The notes: generated from the letters alone by a model not told the origin. Positions 30,716 to 39,517 are shown, counted from the first letter of the stretch. The stretch is 43,449 nucleotides of DNA from a virus (IMGVR_UViG_3300005753_000035:1-43449); one strand, 5' to 3'. Translations and numbers: made by a program.

Positions 30716-30736
30716 GTAAATGAGAATCATTCTTGT
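30716..30736. promoter_or_regulatory. Fur-box-like sequence
   Basis: AAATGAGAATCATTCTT closely matches the known Fur consensus GATAATGATAATCATTATC around its centre (ATGAxAATCATTxT). Located in the control region upstream of the regulator gene. The match is by eye; binding is unproven. Confidence 0.4.
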
Positions 30737-30816
30737 TTACTGGAGACAGCGTATATTAGTGAAGTAATACGTTATAATATAATAACACACGAATATAATA
30801 ATATTCTAATATGCTA

Positions 30817-30831
30817 CATAACAATGTTATA
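30817..30831. promoter_or_regulatory. Palindrome, near-perfect copy (CATAACAATGTTATA)
   Basis: One mismatch to TATAACAWTGTTATA. Followed by ATATAATAA; a related string, GTTATAATATAATAA, also occurs at about 30770-30784. Lies 160 bp upstream of the regulator promoter. Confidence 0.55.
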
Positions 30832-30990
30832 ATATAATAATACTCACAGGAACTGAAGCAGGGGGAGGGGGTGCTGCTATATGTATGCATTACGTAAGGA
30901 AATATTCTACACAAAATTATAGTATATTCAATATGAACACTATGCTATACAAAAGACAGCAGACTTTAGATAACTATTATGTCAAGTTCC

Positions 30991-31019
30991 TTGACTATTA
31001 TAAATCAATATGCTATAGT
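30991..31019 (+). promoter_or_regulatory. Sigma70-type promoter of the HTH regulator
   Basis: TTGACT (30991-30996), 17-bp spacer, TATAGT (31014-31019): near-consensus. It lies 30 bp upstream of ATG 31049, which has its own SD (AAGGAATAATA). Implies expression by host RNA polymerase early in infection. Confidence 0.75.
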
Positions 31020-31048
31020 TAAAGTAATATAATTAATAAGGAATAATA

Positions 31049-31351
31049 ATGTCAGTAAGTTTAACAACAATAAATACTATAACAGAAATGAAGAAAGAAC
31101 TGTTTACTCAAAAAGATATAGCAGAGTTACTAAATATATCAGAGTCTACAGTATCAAGAGTACTATCAGAGAAGACTGGTAAGAAACAACGAGCTATAGC
31201 AGATAGAATGGAGTACTTCATGGGTGGAGCTATCAAAGGTACTGGTTGCTATGAGAATGGTAGGGAGATAATAGAATTCACAGATATAACTTATGAAGAA
31301 GCATCCTTAGCAGAAATGCTAGAGAATATAGAAACAATCAAAGACTTGTAA
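31049..31351 (+). CDS. Helix-turn-helix transcriptional regulator
   Basis: 100 aa. Residues about 20-41, TQKDIAELLNISESTVSRVLS, form a clear HTH of the LacI/Cro/phage-regulator type, followed by KKQRAIADRMEYFMGG and an acidic C-terminus (EEASLAEMLENIETIKDL) that may mediate dimerisation. It is the only recognised DNA-binding regulator in the genome, has its own strong promoter, and lies between the two arms. It is therefore the prime candidate to bind the recurring palindrome, or the palindromes in its own control region (inference). An inverted repeat TTGTAA/TTACAA overlaps its stop. Confidence 0.78.
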   Translation: MSVSLTTINTITEMKKELFTQKDIAELLNISESTVSRVLSEKTGKKQRAIADRMEYFMGGAIKGTGCYENGREIIEFTDITYEEASLAEMLENIETIKDL

Positions 31352-31877
31352 GTTATTTACAAAGACATGTCGTTATTCTTGCAGTTTATACACGTAAGGG
31401 TATAGGAACAATAAATTGCATCCTAGCAATAGGGGAGATGCAGTGAGGGTAATCAAAAGCCTCCTCCTCCCCAACCTTATAAGTCTATATAAATGAGTTG
31501 ACGAAAGTTAGTAGACAGACCACCCTTAGAGGGTTTCAGGTGACCTGATATAATCAAGAGTACTTAATTAGTAATACTTACAATATGAATGTGCTATTAG
31601 AGAGGGCACACCGATGCTAGAGGACTGAGACCCCTTTAGTAGTAGCTAGTAGGTACTGACCGCTAGTGAGGAGAACACGGGTTATAGTGTAAAAACTATG
31701 GGGTGTGATAGGGTACTAAGCAGTTCAGGCTCAAACTGTTAAAATAAATGAGTATTCGACAATGAGAGTATTGTAATTATAAGTCTCCAGAGTGTTACTA
31801 GAACAAGGTGAGTAGATAGAATATAGTGGGTATCCATCATACTTCTAACCTCTCTAATTGAATTATGGAATAAATAA
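31352..31877. other. 526-bp non-coding, hairpin-rich region before the terminase genes
   Basis: No gene-like ORF. It looks less AT-rich than the control region before it and holds several perfect hairpins: GTGC/GCAC (about 31592-31611), ATAGT/ACTAT (about 31685-31700), CAGTT/AACTG (about 31722-31739), CAATGAGAGTATTG (about 31760), and a nested GGGGAG/GAGG with CCTC/CTCCCC pairing (about 31431-31474). Candidate structured RNA or packaging (pac/cos) site, since terminase genes follow. Confidence 0.5.
31536..31554 (+). promoter_or_regulatory. Extended -10 promoter with overlapping palindrome
   Basis: TGATATAAT (31546-31554) is a perfect extended -10 box (TGnTATAAT). The palindrome TCAGGTGACCTGA (31536-31548) abuts and overlaps it, a typical operator position. 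No good -35 box. It could drive the late operon or a transcript of the non-coding region. Confidence 0.5.
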
Positions 31878-31985
31878 ATGTATCTAATAAATAAACTACT
31901 TAAACATATTCATAGTGAGATACATGACCCTATATTCCCAATAGTTATTATACTAATAGTACTAGCACTAATAATAGGATTATAA
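31878..31985 (+). CDS. Small hydrophobic peptide, 35 aa
   Basis: ATG 31878, 35 codons, with a stop overlapping the terminase small-subunit ATG (TAATG). The last roughly 18 residues (PIFPIVIILIVLALIIGL) form a single membrane segment; the first half is basic. SD is weak (TGGAAT). Coupling and composition support a real membrane peptide; function unknown. Confidence 0.48.
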   Translation: MYLINKLLKHIHSEIHDPIFPIVIILIVLALIIGL

Positions 31986-32482
31986 TGTACAAGTCATCTA
32001 ACGGAAAGCTAAGAACCAATTCACTATTCATTGAATTGAATAAGACTAAGTCTTTGGCTATCTTCTCCATTAGTGATGAGGATGTAACTAAGAATAGTAT
32101 TGACTATCCAAGTCTTAGAAAGATATACTTAAATTATAATGACCCTACTGAATATGAATTTGCTATTGAAGTATTTGGTTCCTGGAAGCAATGGGAAACT
32201 ATTCTTGGTAATGCACAGCTTATGACTTACATACAAGACTGGCGTGATGAAGCTGAGATTAAATACAGAAGCATAGCCCTTAAGGCTTTAGTTGCAACTG
32301 CTACACAAGATGGAGCTAAAGGAACTACTGCTGCTAAATACATAGCAGAGAAGGGTTGGATTAAAAGAAAGGCAGGTGCTCCTAGTAGGGAAGAACGTGC
32401 AGGAATGAAAAAGATTAATGATGCTGTTACTAAGGAAACTAAAGAAGCAGCAGAGCGGATGGGTTTGAAACTTGTTAAGTAA
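31985..32482 (+). CDS. terS: Terminase small subunit
   Basis: 165 aa directly before the large subunit. An acidic/aromatic N-terminal half (DPTEYEFAIEVFGSWKQWETILGN) is followed by basic helices and the tail GWIKRKAGAPSREERAGMKKINDAVTKETKE. The xRKxGxPSxEE pattern is frequent in phage terminase small subunits. It recognises the packaging site and loads the large subunit. The identity rests on position, size and this motif. The end overlaps the large-subunit start by 11 nt. Confidence 0.75.
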   Translation: MYKSSNGKLRTNSLFIELNKTKSLAIFSISDEDVTKNSIDYPSLRKIYLNYNDPTEYEFAIEVFGSWKQWETILGNAQLMTYIQDWRDEAEIKYRSIALKALVATATQDGAKGTTAAKYIAEKGWIKRKAGAPSREERAGMKKINDAVTKETKEAAERMGLKLVK

Positions 32483-34019
32483 GGCAGAAGCACAAATTAA
32501 GGAAGCGGCAGAGCTGTCTTTACTCTCGTTCATCAGACTGGTTGCACCCAAGAGGATGCTTGGAGCAATACACGAAGATGTCGTTTACTGGTGGTCTAGG
32601 GAAAATGCCAAAGACCACCAACTTTTATTATTACCTCGTGGTCATCAGAAGTCAAACATGATAGCTTATAGAGCTGCGTGGAGAATAACTAAGAACCCTG
32701 AGATAACTATACTATATCAAAGTGCAACATCGGGGCTAGCAGAGTTACAGCTTAGAGTTATACAAGACATATTAACTTCTAAGATATATAAACGATACTG
32801 GCCTGACATGGTACATTCCAAGGAAGGTAAGAGAGAGAAATGGAATACTACTGAGATATGTGTAGACCATCCTAAAAGAAAGGAAGAGGGTATACGAGAT
32901 TCAACCGTACTAGCTGTAGGCCTTACATCTAACACAGTTGGATTTCATTGTGATATATCTATCCTAGATGATATTGTAACAGATAAGAATGCATACACAG
33001 AGGAAGGAAGACGTACAGTTAAACGAGCTTATTCACTTCTAAGTTCTATTGAGAATCCAGATTCAGAAGAATGGGTTGTAGGTACTAGATACCATCCCAA
33101 AGATTTATATCAAGACTTAATAGAAATGGAAGCTGAAGTTATAAGTGAAGATGGTACTATAACTGGTTCAGACCCTGTGTACGAGGTTTTCTCAGCAGAG
33201 GTAGAGGATAAGGGAGACGGAACAGGAGAGTTCCTGTGGCCACGGCAGAGAAGGACTGATGGTAAATGGTTTGGTTTCAATGCATCTGTACTAGCAATTA
33301 AAAGAGCTAAGTATAAAAATACAATGGAACAGTACTACGCACAGTACTATAACAATCCTAATGACCCAGATGAGTCACCTATAGATACCAGTAGATTTCA
33401 ATACTATGATAAATCCTATCTTAAGTTTGATGGTAATCATTGGACTATTGATGGAGAGAGACTAAATATATTTGCAGCAGTAGATTTCGCGTACTCAATT
33501 AGGAAGAGAGCTGATTATACTGCTATAGTAGTTATTGGTATTACTTCTAATAATGATATCTATGTACTAGATATTGATAGATTTAAGACTAAGAAGATTA
33601 GAACTTACTATGAACACCTTATAGTCCTACATAATAAGTGGGGATTTAGAAAGCTTAGAGCTGAAGTTAATGTTGCTCAAGCATCTATTGTAGAAGAACT
33701 TAAGACAGAATACTTTAAGCCTAATGGTATTAATATTAAAATAGATGAGTTTAGACCACAGAAGGAAGGTAGTAAGGAAGAAAGAATACGAGCCACTTTA
33801 GAACCTAAGTATGATAACTTAGCTATGTGGCATTACAGAGGTGGTAACTGTCAATTGTTAGAAGAAGAATTAACATTGAACAATCCTCCTCATGATGATA
33901 TTAAAGATGCATTGTCTGCTGTAGTGGGTATAGCTTCAGCACCAACAGTGTCGCATGCATCAAGTTATGATTTAACTAATATATTAACACACAGCAGATT
34001 TGGTGGAGTAGCTTTTTAA
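32472..34019 (+). CDS. terL: Terminase large subunit (ATPase and nuclease)
   Basis: 515 aa. N-terminal ATPase: Walker A-like LLPRGHQKS (53-61), Walker B ISILDDIV (162-169) with the adjacent DD. C-terminal RNase H-like nuclease: FAAVDFAYS (D338) and a later HDDIKDAL motif near the end. It pumps DNA into the prohead and cuts concatemers. The start is TTG at 32472, overlapping the small-subunit gene; no ATG occurs before residue 29, which would cut into the conserved N-terminus. Ends TAATG into the portal gene. Confidence 0.92.
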   Translation: MLSKAEAQIKEAAELSLLSFIRLVAPKRMLGAIHEDVVYWWSRENAKDHQLLLLPRGHQKSNMIAYRAAWRITKNPEITILYQSATSGLAELQLRVIQDILTSKIYKRYWPDMVHSKEGKREKWNTTEICVDHPKRKEEGIRDSTVLAVGLTSNTVGFHCDISILDDIVTDKNAYTEEGRRTVKRAYSLLSSIENPDSEEWVVGTRYHPKDLYQDLIEMEAEVISEDGTITGSDPVYEVFSAEVEDKGDGTGEFLWPRQRRTDGKWFGFNASVLAIKRAKYKNTMEQYYAQYYNNPNDPDESPIDTSRFQYYDKSYLKFDGNHWTIDGERLNIFAAVDFAYSIRKRADYTAIVVIGITSNNDIYVLDIDRFKTKKIRTYYEHLIVLHNKWGFRKLRAEVNVAQASIVEELKTEYFKPNGINIKIDEFRPQKEGSKEERIRATLEPKYDNLAMWHYRGGNCQLLEEELTLNNPPHDDIKDALSAVVGIASAPTVSHASSYDLTNILTHSRFGGVAF

Positions 34020-35791
34020 TGCCTGGTAAAGTCGTAGAACTTGAAACACAATTAGGTGGTGATAGTGTAGCTTCGTCTGTTGTTGATACTTATAGCACTT
34101 GGCGCAACCAGCGTAGACCTTGGATTAGTGAGAAGAAGGAACTGCGTAATTATATATTTGCTACTGATACTAGTAAGACATCTAATTCTACATTACCTTG
34201 GAAGAACAGTACTACTATTCCAAAGATATGTCAGATACGAGATAACTTACATGCCAATTATATGTCTGCATTATTTCCTAATGATGAATGGTTAAGATGG
34301 GAAGGTGCAGCAGAGGATGATGATAGCAAAGAGAAAGCTAATGCTATTGAATCATACATGAAGAATAAACTTATACAGTCTAACTTTCAAGAGACTGTAG
34401 CTAGAATACTATATGACTATATAGATTATGGTAATGCTATATCTGATTGTGAGTATGTCACTATACGAAGTGATGCAGATGAGAATGGAGACATTGAGGA
34501 TGTATACATAGGCCCAAGAGCTTTACGTATTAGTCCACTTGATATTGAGTTTAACCCAGCAGCTTCTAGGTTTGAGGATACACCTAAGATTACAAGAGTT
34601 ATTAAAACATTAGGAGAGCTAAAGCTTGAAGCTTCTACGCACCCCGAACTATCATATAATTTAGATATTATAAAAGAATCTGAAACCTTTAGACGTAACT
34701 TAGGTCTATATGAGCAGGCTGATTGGGATAAGGCAGAAGGTCTTACTGTTGATGGGTTTGGGTCACTCCAAGAATACTATCAATCGAACTACGTAGAGAT
34801 ACTAGAATTAGAAGGCTCCATACATGATGTACATACAGGAGAGTTCCAACAAAATAGATTGATTACTGTTATAGACCGTAGTAGGGTTATACGTAACATA
34901 GCTAACCCATCATGGACTGGTGGAAGTTCTAAGAGCCATGCAGGGTGGAGACTAAGACCAGATAACTTATGGGCTATGGGGCCACTTGATAACCTAGTGG
35001 GTATGCAGTATCGTATAGACCACTTAGAGAATCTTAAGGCTGATGTATTTGATTTAATAGCTCATCCTCCGTTGGTTATCAAAGGTGATGTAGATGCTTT
35101 TACATGGGGTCCATACGCTAAGATTAATATAACATCAGAAGATGGTAGTGTATCAATACTAAAATTAGATACCACAGCTTTGAATGCTGACTTGCAGATA
35201 TCTAATCTTATGGCTGTAATGGAACAGATGGCAGGCTCTCCTAGAGAATCAATGGGTATAAGAACACCAGGAGAGAAGACTGCATTTGAAGTTCAATCTT
35301 TAGAAAATGCAGCAAGTAGAATCTTTCAACAAAAGATTACTTACTTTGAAAAGAATATACTAGAGCCTCTTCTTAATAATATGTTAGAGAAGGCTCGAAG
35401 AAATTTAAATATCAAAGATACAATTAGAGTTATGGATGATGACTTTGGTGTAGCTGAGTTCTTAGAAATTACTAAGGAAGACCTATCAGCTAAAGGTAAG
35501 TTACGTCCTAGGGGTGCTAGACACTTTGCTGCTAGAGCACAGCTTCTACAGAACATTAATGGTATCTTTACAGGGATAGTTGGTGAAATGCTAAGACCAC
35601 ATACAAGTAGCATGGAACTAGCTAAGCTAGTAGAGGATACATTAGGTATAGAAAAGTTTGGTTTATTCTCTAAAGATGCTGCATTAATTGAACAAGCAGA
35701 GTCACAAAAGTTAGCTAACACATTAAAAGATAATGTAGATAATGAATCTATAACACCGGTTGAAGGAGAAGTACCAGATGTCACTCAATAG
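34019..35791 (+). CDS. Portal (head-tail connector) protein
   Basis: 590 aa, the size of T7 gp8-type portals. It begins with a helical N-terminus (DTYSTWRNQRRPWISEKKELRNYIFATDTS), contains typical portal segments (PRALRISPLDIEFNPAA, LRPDNLWAMGPLDNLVGMQYRIDHLENLKADVFD, GIRTPGEKTAFEVQSLENAASRIFQ) and an acidic C-terminus. It forms the dodecameric ring at the capsid vertex. ATG 34019 overlaps the terminase stop. Confidence 0.9.
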   Translation: MPGKVVELETQLGGDSVASSVVDTYSTWRNQRRPWISEKKELRNYIFATDTSKTSNSTLPWKNSTTIPKICQIRDNLHANYMSALFPNDEWLRWEGAAEDDDSKEKANAIESYMKNKLIQSNFQETVARILYDYIDYGNAISDCEYVTIRSDADENGDIEDVYIGPRALRISPLDIEFNPAASRFEDTPKITRVIKTLGELKLEASTHPELSYNLDIIKESETFRRNLGLYEQADWDKAEGLTVDGFGSLQEYYQSNYVEILELEGSIHDVHTGEFQQNRLITVIDRSRVIRNIANPSWTGGSSKSHAGWRLRPDNLWAMGPLDNLVGMQYRIDHLENLKADVFDLIAHPPLVIKGDVDAFTWGPYAKINITSEDGSVSILKLDTTALNADLQISNLMAVMEQMAGSPRESMGIRTPGEKTAFEVQSLENAASRIFQQKITYFEKNILEPLLNNMLEKARRNLNIKDTIRVMDDDFGVAEFLEITKEDLSAKGKLRPRGARHFAARAQLLQNINGIFTGIVGEMLRPHTSSMELAKLVEDTLGIEKFGLFSKDAALIEQAESQKLANTLKDNVDNESITPVEGEVPDVTQ

Positions 35792-36041
35792 TAAATGGTT
35801 AAGCCATATCAATGATGAGGTACAGAGTAGAACTTTTGAGAAGAGTCTTATAGAAAATGTAACTCTATTTAAAAGATTAAAAGAAATATTAGAAGATAAG
35901 TTACATGAGACAGAACGTAGTAGACGTTCACTTAAGTCACATGTCACTCAGTCTTATGTAGCATATCAAGCAGACCGTAATGCTACAGAGCGTACTATAC
36001 AAGAGATTATAGATTTAATCCCAAATAAGGATGACAAGTAA
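35778..36041 (+). CDS. Small coiled-coil protein after portal, 87 aa
   Basis: ATG 35778 follows AGGAG about ten bases away, within the end of the portal gene; a TTG at 35760 is less likely. Product MSLNSKWLSHINDEVQSRTFEKSLIENVTLFKRLKEILEDKLHETERSRRSL..., almost entirely charged helix. Possible head-assembly accessory or minor core protein; no family was recognised. Ends TAATG. Confidence 0.65.
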   Translation: MSLNSKWLSHINDEVQSRTFEKSLIENVTLFKRLKEILEDKLHETERSRRSLKSHVTQSYVAYQADRNATERTIQEIIDLIPNKDDK

Positions 36042-36352
36042 TGGGGAAACCTGTACTTGAAAGAGATAAGAATGGAGTACCAATACAATCTTTAGCACCA
36101 GAGTTTATTATAAACTTAACTCTAGGAGCAGCATCATCAATAAATATTTTACCAGTCAATACTAAGGTACTAAGATTAACTGCAACTCAGGAGTGTTGGT
36201 TAGCTTTTGGTGGGGCTACTATAGTAGCTACTACATCAGGTATACTATTTCCTGCAGGAGTTGAAATCTTTACAGTACCAGAAGCTGCAACTTATATAGC
36301 AGCACTACAAAATGCTACTGGGGGAACATTAAATGTTTGTGCTATGGTATAA
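36041..36352 (+). CDS. Small beta-rich virion protein, 103 aa
   Basis: After a short charged lead the sequence is strand-rich (FIINLTLGAASSINILPVNTKVLRLTATQECWLAFGG...), like small head-decoration or tail-associated beta-sandwich proteins. In the structural block, coupled to the previous gene by TAATG. The role is inferred from context. Confidence 0.62.
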   Translation: MGKPVLERDKNGVPIQSLAPEFIINLTLGAASSINILPVNTKVLRLTATQECWLAFGGATIVATTSGILFPAGVEIFTVPEAATYIAALQNATGGTLNVCAMV

Positions 36353-36368
36353 GAATGTAAAGGATACT

Positions 36369-36431
36369 ATGCATTCAACAGTTCTTAAATTAAAACTTAA
36401 ATATGGTAAAGCTACTAGGGGTAGACAATAA
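36369..36431 (+). CDS. Possible 20-aa basic peptide
   Basis: ATG 36369 with AAAGGA five bases upstream; 20 codons rich in Lys, Leu and Arg (MHSTVLKLKLKYGKATRGRQ), stop overlapping the next ATG (TAATG). It may mainly couple translation of the following gene. Confidence 0.38.
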   Translation: MHSTVLKLKLKYGKATRGRQ

Positions 36432-36970
36432 TGAAATTAAGATATAAGATTCGTTCAATTTGGGAGGAACTTAAATTACAAGTACGTGTATGGTTTGTTG
36501 GTATGACTTCCCCCTTTCGTGCAGACATTACTCCAGTAGGACGATTGTTCGCTAAAGTAACACATGATGATGGCACAGTAGAAAAGCTTGGACTGATTTC
36601 AACTAAGGTAGTTACGACTGCTGGTGTTGGATTCATTGTAGATGCATTCCAGAATATTACTGAAGTAGAGCTTATGAAGTTTCATGGTTCTGGTACAGGT
36701 GCTGTAGCAGAAGCTATTGGTGATACTGCATTAGGATTAGAAGTAGAATCCCGTACTAGTGGTACTACAGCAGAAGGTGCTAGTGGTAATATATTTCAAA
36801 CTGTAGGTACTGTAGCATATACAGCTATACGTGCTATTACAGAACATGGTATATTTAGTGCAGTTACAGCAGGTGTATTGTTAGACCGTTCAGTATTTAC
36901 TGCTATTAATGTTGTTAGTGGAGATAGTATCCAGTTCACATATGAACTAACTTTCCCTGCTGGTAGCTAG
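36431..36970 (+). CDS. Structural protein, 179 aa
   Basis: A basic amphipathic N-terminus (KLRYKIRSIWEELKLQVRVWFVG) is followed by a beta-rich body (GDTALGLEVESRTSGTTAEGASGNIFQTVGTVAYTAIRAITEHGIFSA...DSIQFTYELTFPAGS). This beta pattern, with T-x-A-I-x-E-H-G-I-F, occurs in phage tail and head accessory proteins. It lies before the fibre-like gene, so a virion role is likely. No family name is assigned. Confidence 0.62.
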   Translation: MKLRYKIRSIWEELKLQVRVWFVGMTSPFRADITPVGRLFAKVTHDDGTVEKLGLISTKVVTTAGVGFIVDAFQNITEVELMKFHGSGTGAVAEAIGDTALGLEVESRTSGTTAEGASGNIFQTVGTVAYTAIRAITEHGIFSAVTAGVLLDRSVFTAINVVSGDSIQFTYELTFPAGS

Positions 36971-36980
36971 CACATAAGTT

Positions 36981-39209
36981 ATGGCTATTACACAGACCGA
37001 CTATCGTTGGAGAAATGATGATGGTTCTGAGTCTGCTGCAACATGGCCTGTTGCTGTCAACACCACCAATGACTATGATTTGGGTGCAGGTAATGTAAAT
37101 GCTAGATTAAGATTCGCTATATTTGATACTGGGGAATCTGCGATATCATCAGGTCAGCTACAATTCAGTATTAATGGTGGAGCGTATAATAATTTAACAA
37201 ACACAAGTACAGGTTGTCAGTATTATAATAGTGCAAATCTAACAGATACTAATGATTGTACACAGCAAATAAATGCAACAACTTTTGAAGCAACCAACGA
37301 AGGTGTTATAGAAACAGGCTCTGGCGGTATTGGAGAGTTCAATAATTCAGGCATTGAACATGAGTACACTATAACATTTATAGCTGCTGACTTAGCTAAC
37401 AATGATAGTATAAACTTTAGGGTGTCAGACCCTGCTGTATACACGAACACAGCTAACGCTACTATCACTATAGCAGGTGGTACAGCATTTACTCAGACTA
37501 TAACTGGCAGTATAACTCCAGTAGGTGCTTTAATTAAGACTGCACTTAAGGCATTATTAGGTACAGTTACTAGTACTAGTATCTTAACTAAGAAAACTTT
37601 TAAGGATTTAGTTGGGTCTATAACAGGAACAGGAAGTCTTAAAACTTCTCCTAATATAACACTAAGTTCTATTACAGTTTATGATGACCCATTATCTGCT
37701 AACTTTAGTATTACAATATCTGCTGCACAAGCAGGAAGAGTTCTAGTTCTTTGTAACTTAGCTAAAGATGATACTACAGTTGTTAGTCTTATTAGTAGTT
37801 TAGCTTTTGATACTGCTGGTGTTAATGCTACATTAGCTGGTGGTGCAATAGCACTGCAGGGTACAACACAGATAGCACAAGAAGGTATACGTTCTAGCCA
37901 GTGCAGTGTCTACTTCATTAAAGATGCAGACCTACCATCAACAGCAGGGACATATACTTTTGAACCTACTTTTGATAGTGATGTTGACAAGTATTTGTGG
38001 ATATGTTTTGAAATAACAGGGTGTCCTGATGAAGCTTATAACACTATAGTACAGAATACAAGTGTAGCTGATGTTGCATCAGGAGTAAAGTTTAGTGACT
38101 CAATTACTCCAACTATAGATAACTGTTTAATAATTGATGTGTGGGCTACATCACATACGGACCAACCTGTATTTACCAGTACTGAGACACAAGTTGGAAG
38201 TGCTCTACAAAACAATGGTGCTGGTGTAGTAAGCCAATTCAAGCAAGGAACTGCTGTAGCTAAGACAATGGAACAAGAGAGTTCTACGTTACATCAACGT
38301 AGGGCATGGACATTACTATCATTTAGTCCTAGAGCTTCTGTAGGTACATTATTTATTCAAGCAGTCTCAGGTACTATTACTGGTGCAGGTAAGCTAATAA
38401 GAGAAACTAACAAACTAGTTGTAGGTAGTATAACTTCTACTGCACTATTAGTAAGAGCAACATTGAAGTTACTAGCTGGAAGCATTATTACAACAGCGAC
38501 AGTAGTAACAGCACAAGCATTTACATTAGCATTAGTAGGAGCAGTTACTATAGCTGGAGTTTTAACTAAAGAAACTATTAGAACATTAACAGGAAGTATA
38601 ACAGCTTTCAATATACTGAGTACTATAAAAGCTGTAACAAAGTTATTAGCTGGTAGTATAACAGCATCTAGTTCTTTAGTTAAGTTAACATATAAGATAG
38701 TTTCAGGTAGTATAACTGCTACTGGTGCACTTCTTAAGAGAACACTATTAACATTACTTGGAAGTATAACAGGAGGTGGTCTAGTATCTAAGCTCACTAG
38801 TAAGTCTTTTACTGGTAGTATTATTTCTTCAAGTATACTGACTATAACTAGTGTATTTCTTTCATCACTATTAGGTAGCATCACAGTTATTGGTGCTACC
38901 TCTAAGGTAACAATTAAGTTTATAACTGGTTCCATTACAGTTATAGGTAATATATTTAGACTAATACCAATGTTACTTACAGGAACTTTAACTCCTATAG
39001 GTAATGTATTTAAGAAAACTATCATTAGTTTATTTGGAAGCGTGACAATAACATCTATACTAAGTAAATCTTTAAATATATTACAAGGTACAGCAGGTTC
39101 TATAACTTCATCAGGTACAGCAGTTGGAGTTATATTAGGCATACCTTCAGCAGTAGTTAGAAGGATACGACATGGTTTACAACTTATATTAGGAACACAA
39201 AAAAGGTAA
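36981..39209 (+). CDS. Repeat-rich fibre/adhesin-like virion protein, 742 aa
   Basis: Three parts are visible. An N-terminal beta domain (1-165; WRNDDGSESAATWPVAVN...) is followed by two units of a repeat ending in GSIT (about 166-225), then an inserted beta-sandwich-like domain (about 228-450; ITLSSITVYDDPLSANFSITISAAQAGRVL...), then about ten more repeats (455-715) of roughly 20-24 aa with the core L-x-GSIT-x-x-G-x-L-x-K-x-T-x-K. The repeats are hydrophobic, Thr/Ser-rich and almost free of acidic residues. It ends in a basic tail. It resembles phage tail or head fibres that display receptor-binding domains; which one is uncertain. No clear SD precedes ATG 36981. Confidence 0.65.
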   Translation: MAITQTDYRWRNDDGSESAATWPVAVNTTNDYDLGAGNVNARLRFAIFDTGESAISSGQLQFSINGGAYNNLTNTSTGCQYYNSANLTDTNDCTQQINATTFEATNEGVIETGSGGIGEFNNSGIEHEYTITFIAADLANNDSINFRVSDPAVYTNTANATITIAGGTAFTQTITGSITPVGALIKTALKALLGTVTSTSILTKKTFKDLVGSITGTGSLKTSPNITLSSITVYDDPLSANFSITISAAQAGRVLVLCNLAKDDTTVVSLISSLAFDTAGVNATLAGGAIALQGTTQIAQEGIRSSQCSVYFIKDADLPSTAGTYTFEPTFDSDVDKYLWICFEITGCPDEAYNTIVQNTSVADVASGVKFSDSITPTIDNCLIIDVWATSHTDQPVFTSTETQVGSALQNNGAGVVSQFKQGTAVAKTMEQESSTLHQRRAWTLLSFSPRASVGTLFIQAVSGTITGAGKLIRETNKLVVGSITSTALLVRATLKLLAGSIITTATVVTAQAFTLALVGAVTIAGVLTKETIRTLTGSITAFNILSTIKAVTKLLAGSITASSSLVKLTYKIVSGSITATGALLKRTLLTLLGSITGGGLVSKLTSKSFTGSIISSSILTITSVFLSSLLGSITVIGATSKVTIKFITGSITVIGNIFRLIPMLLTGTLTPIGNVFKKTIISLFGSVTITSILSKSLNILQGTAGSITSSGTAVGVILGIPSAVVRRIRHGLQLILGTQKR

Positions 39210-39214
39210 AGGTT

Positions 39215-39490
39215 ATGGAAACTCATGGTATGACAGCAAAGCAAAAAGCTGCTGCTGCAAAGAAGAAACGTATAGCACAAGGTCTTAAGGACTTAGCTGA
39301 AAACAGAGCGCGCAATAAGAAGAAGAAAGATACTCGCTCAGTAGATGATATTTTAGGTAAAGCACCAAAGAAACCTAAAGCTAAGAAGAAACAATCTAAG
39401 AAAAAGACAACAAAGAAAACAAAGTCCGCTGAAGATTTAGTAGCAGACTTACGAAAAGGTAAGGGACACTTACTTAGAAAGAATAAATAA
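39215..39490 (+). CDS. Lysine-rich, histone H1-like basic protein, 91 aa
   Basis: METHGMTAKQKAAAAKKKRIAQGLKDLAENRARNKKKKD..., then a central APKKPKAKKKQSKKKTTKKTK stretch and the tail DLVADLRKGKGHLLRKNK. More than a third of residues are Lys or Arg, with PKKPKAKK motifs as in H1 tails. It is likely to bind nucleic acid or the acidic scaffold. It lies between the fibre and scaffold genes. SD AAAGG before ATG 39215. A packaged DNA-binding protein or assembly factor is possible. Confidence 0.65.
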   Translation: METHGMTAKQKAAAAKKKRIAQGLKDLAENRARNKKKKDTRSVDDILGKAPKKPKAKKKQSKKKTTKKTKSAEDLVADLRKGKGHLLRKNK

Positions 39491-39517
39491 TTAGCTAACC
39501 AAGCTTAGGAGAATATA

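Larger units (their letters stand above)
30312..31048. other. 737-bp non-coding divergent control region
   Basis: AT-rich region between the leftward early arm and the rightward regulator. No supported gene. It holds palindromes (30402-30419, 30432-30443, 30676-30697), a 12-bp tandem repeat (30529-30552), a Fur-box-like site (30716-30736), a main-family palindrome (30817-30831), a run GGGGGAGGGGG (about 30861-30871) and promoters facing both ways. Replication origin function is possible. Confidence 0.6.

Noticed and set aside
38357-39280. 307-codon - strand ORF opposite the fibre-like gene
   Set aside because: Shadow of the GSIT repeats: it is rich in ILP/NV patterns and lies opposite a clear + strand gene.
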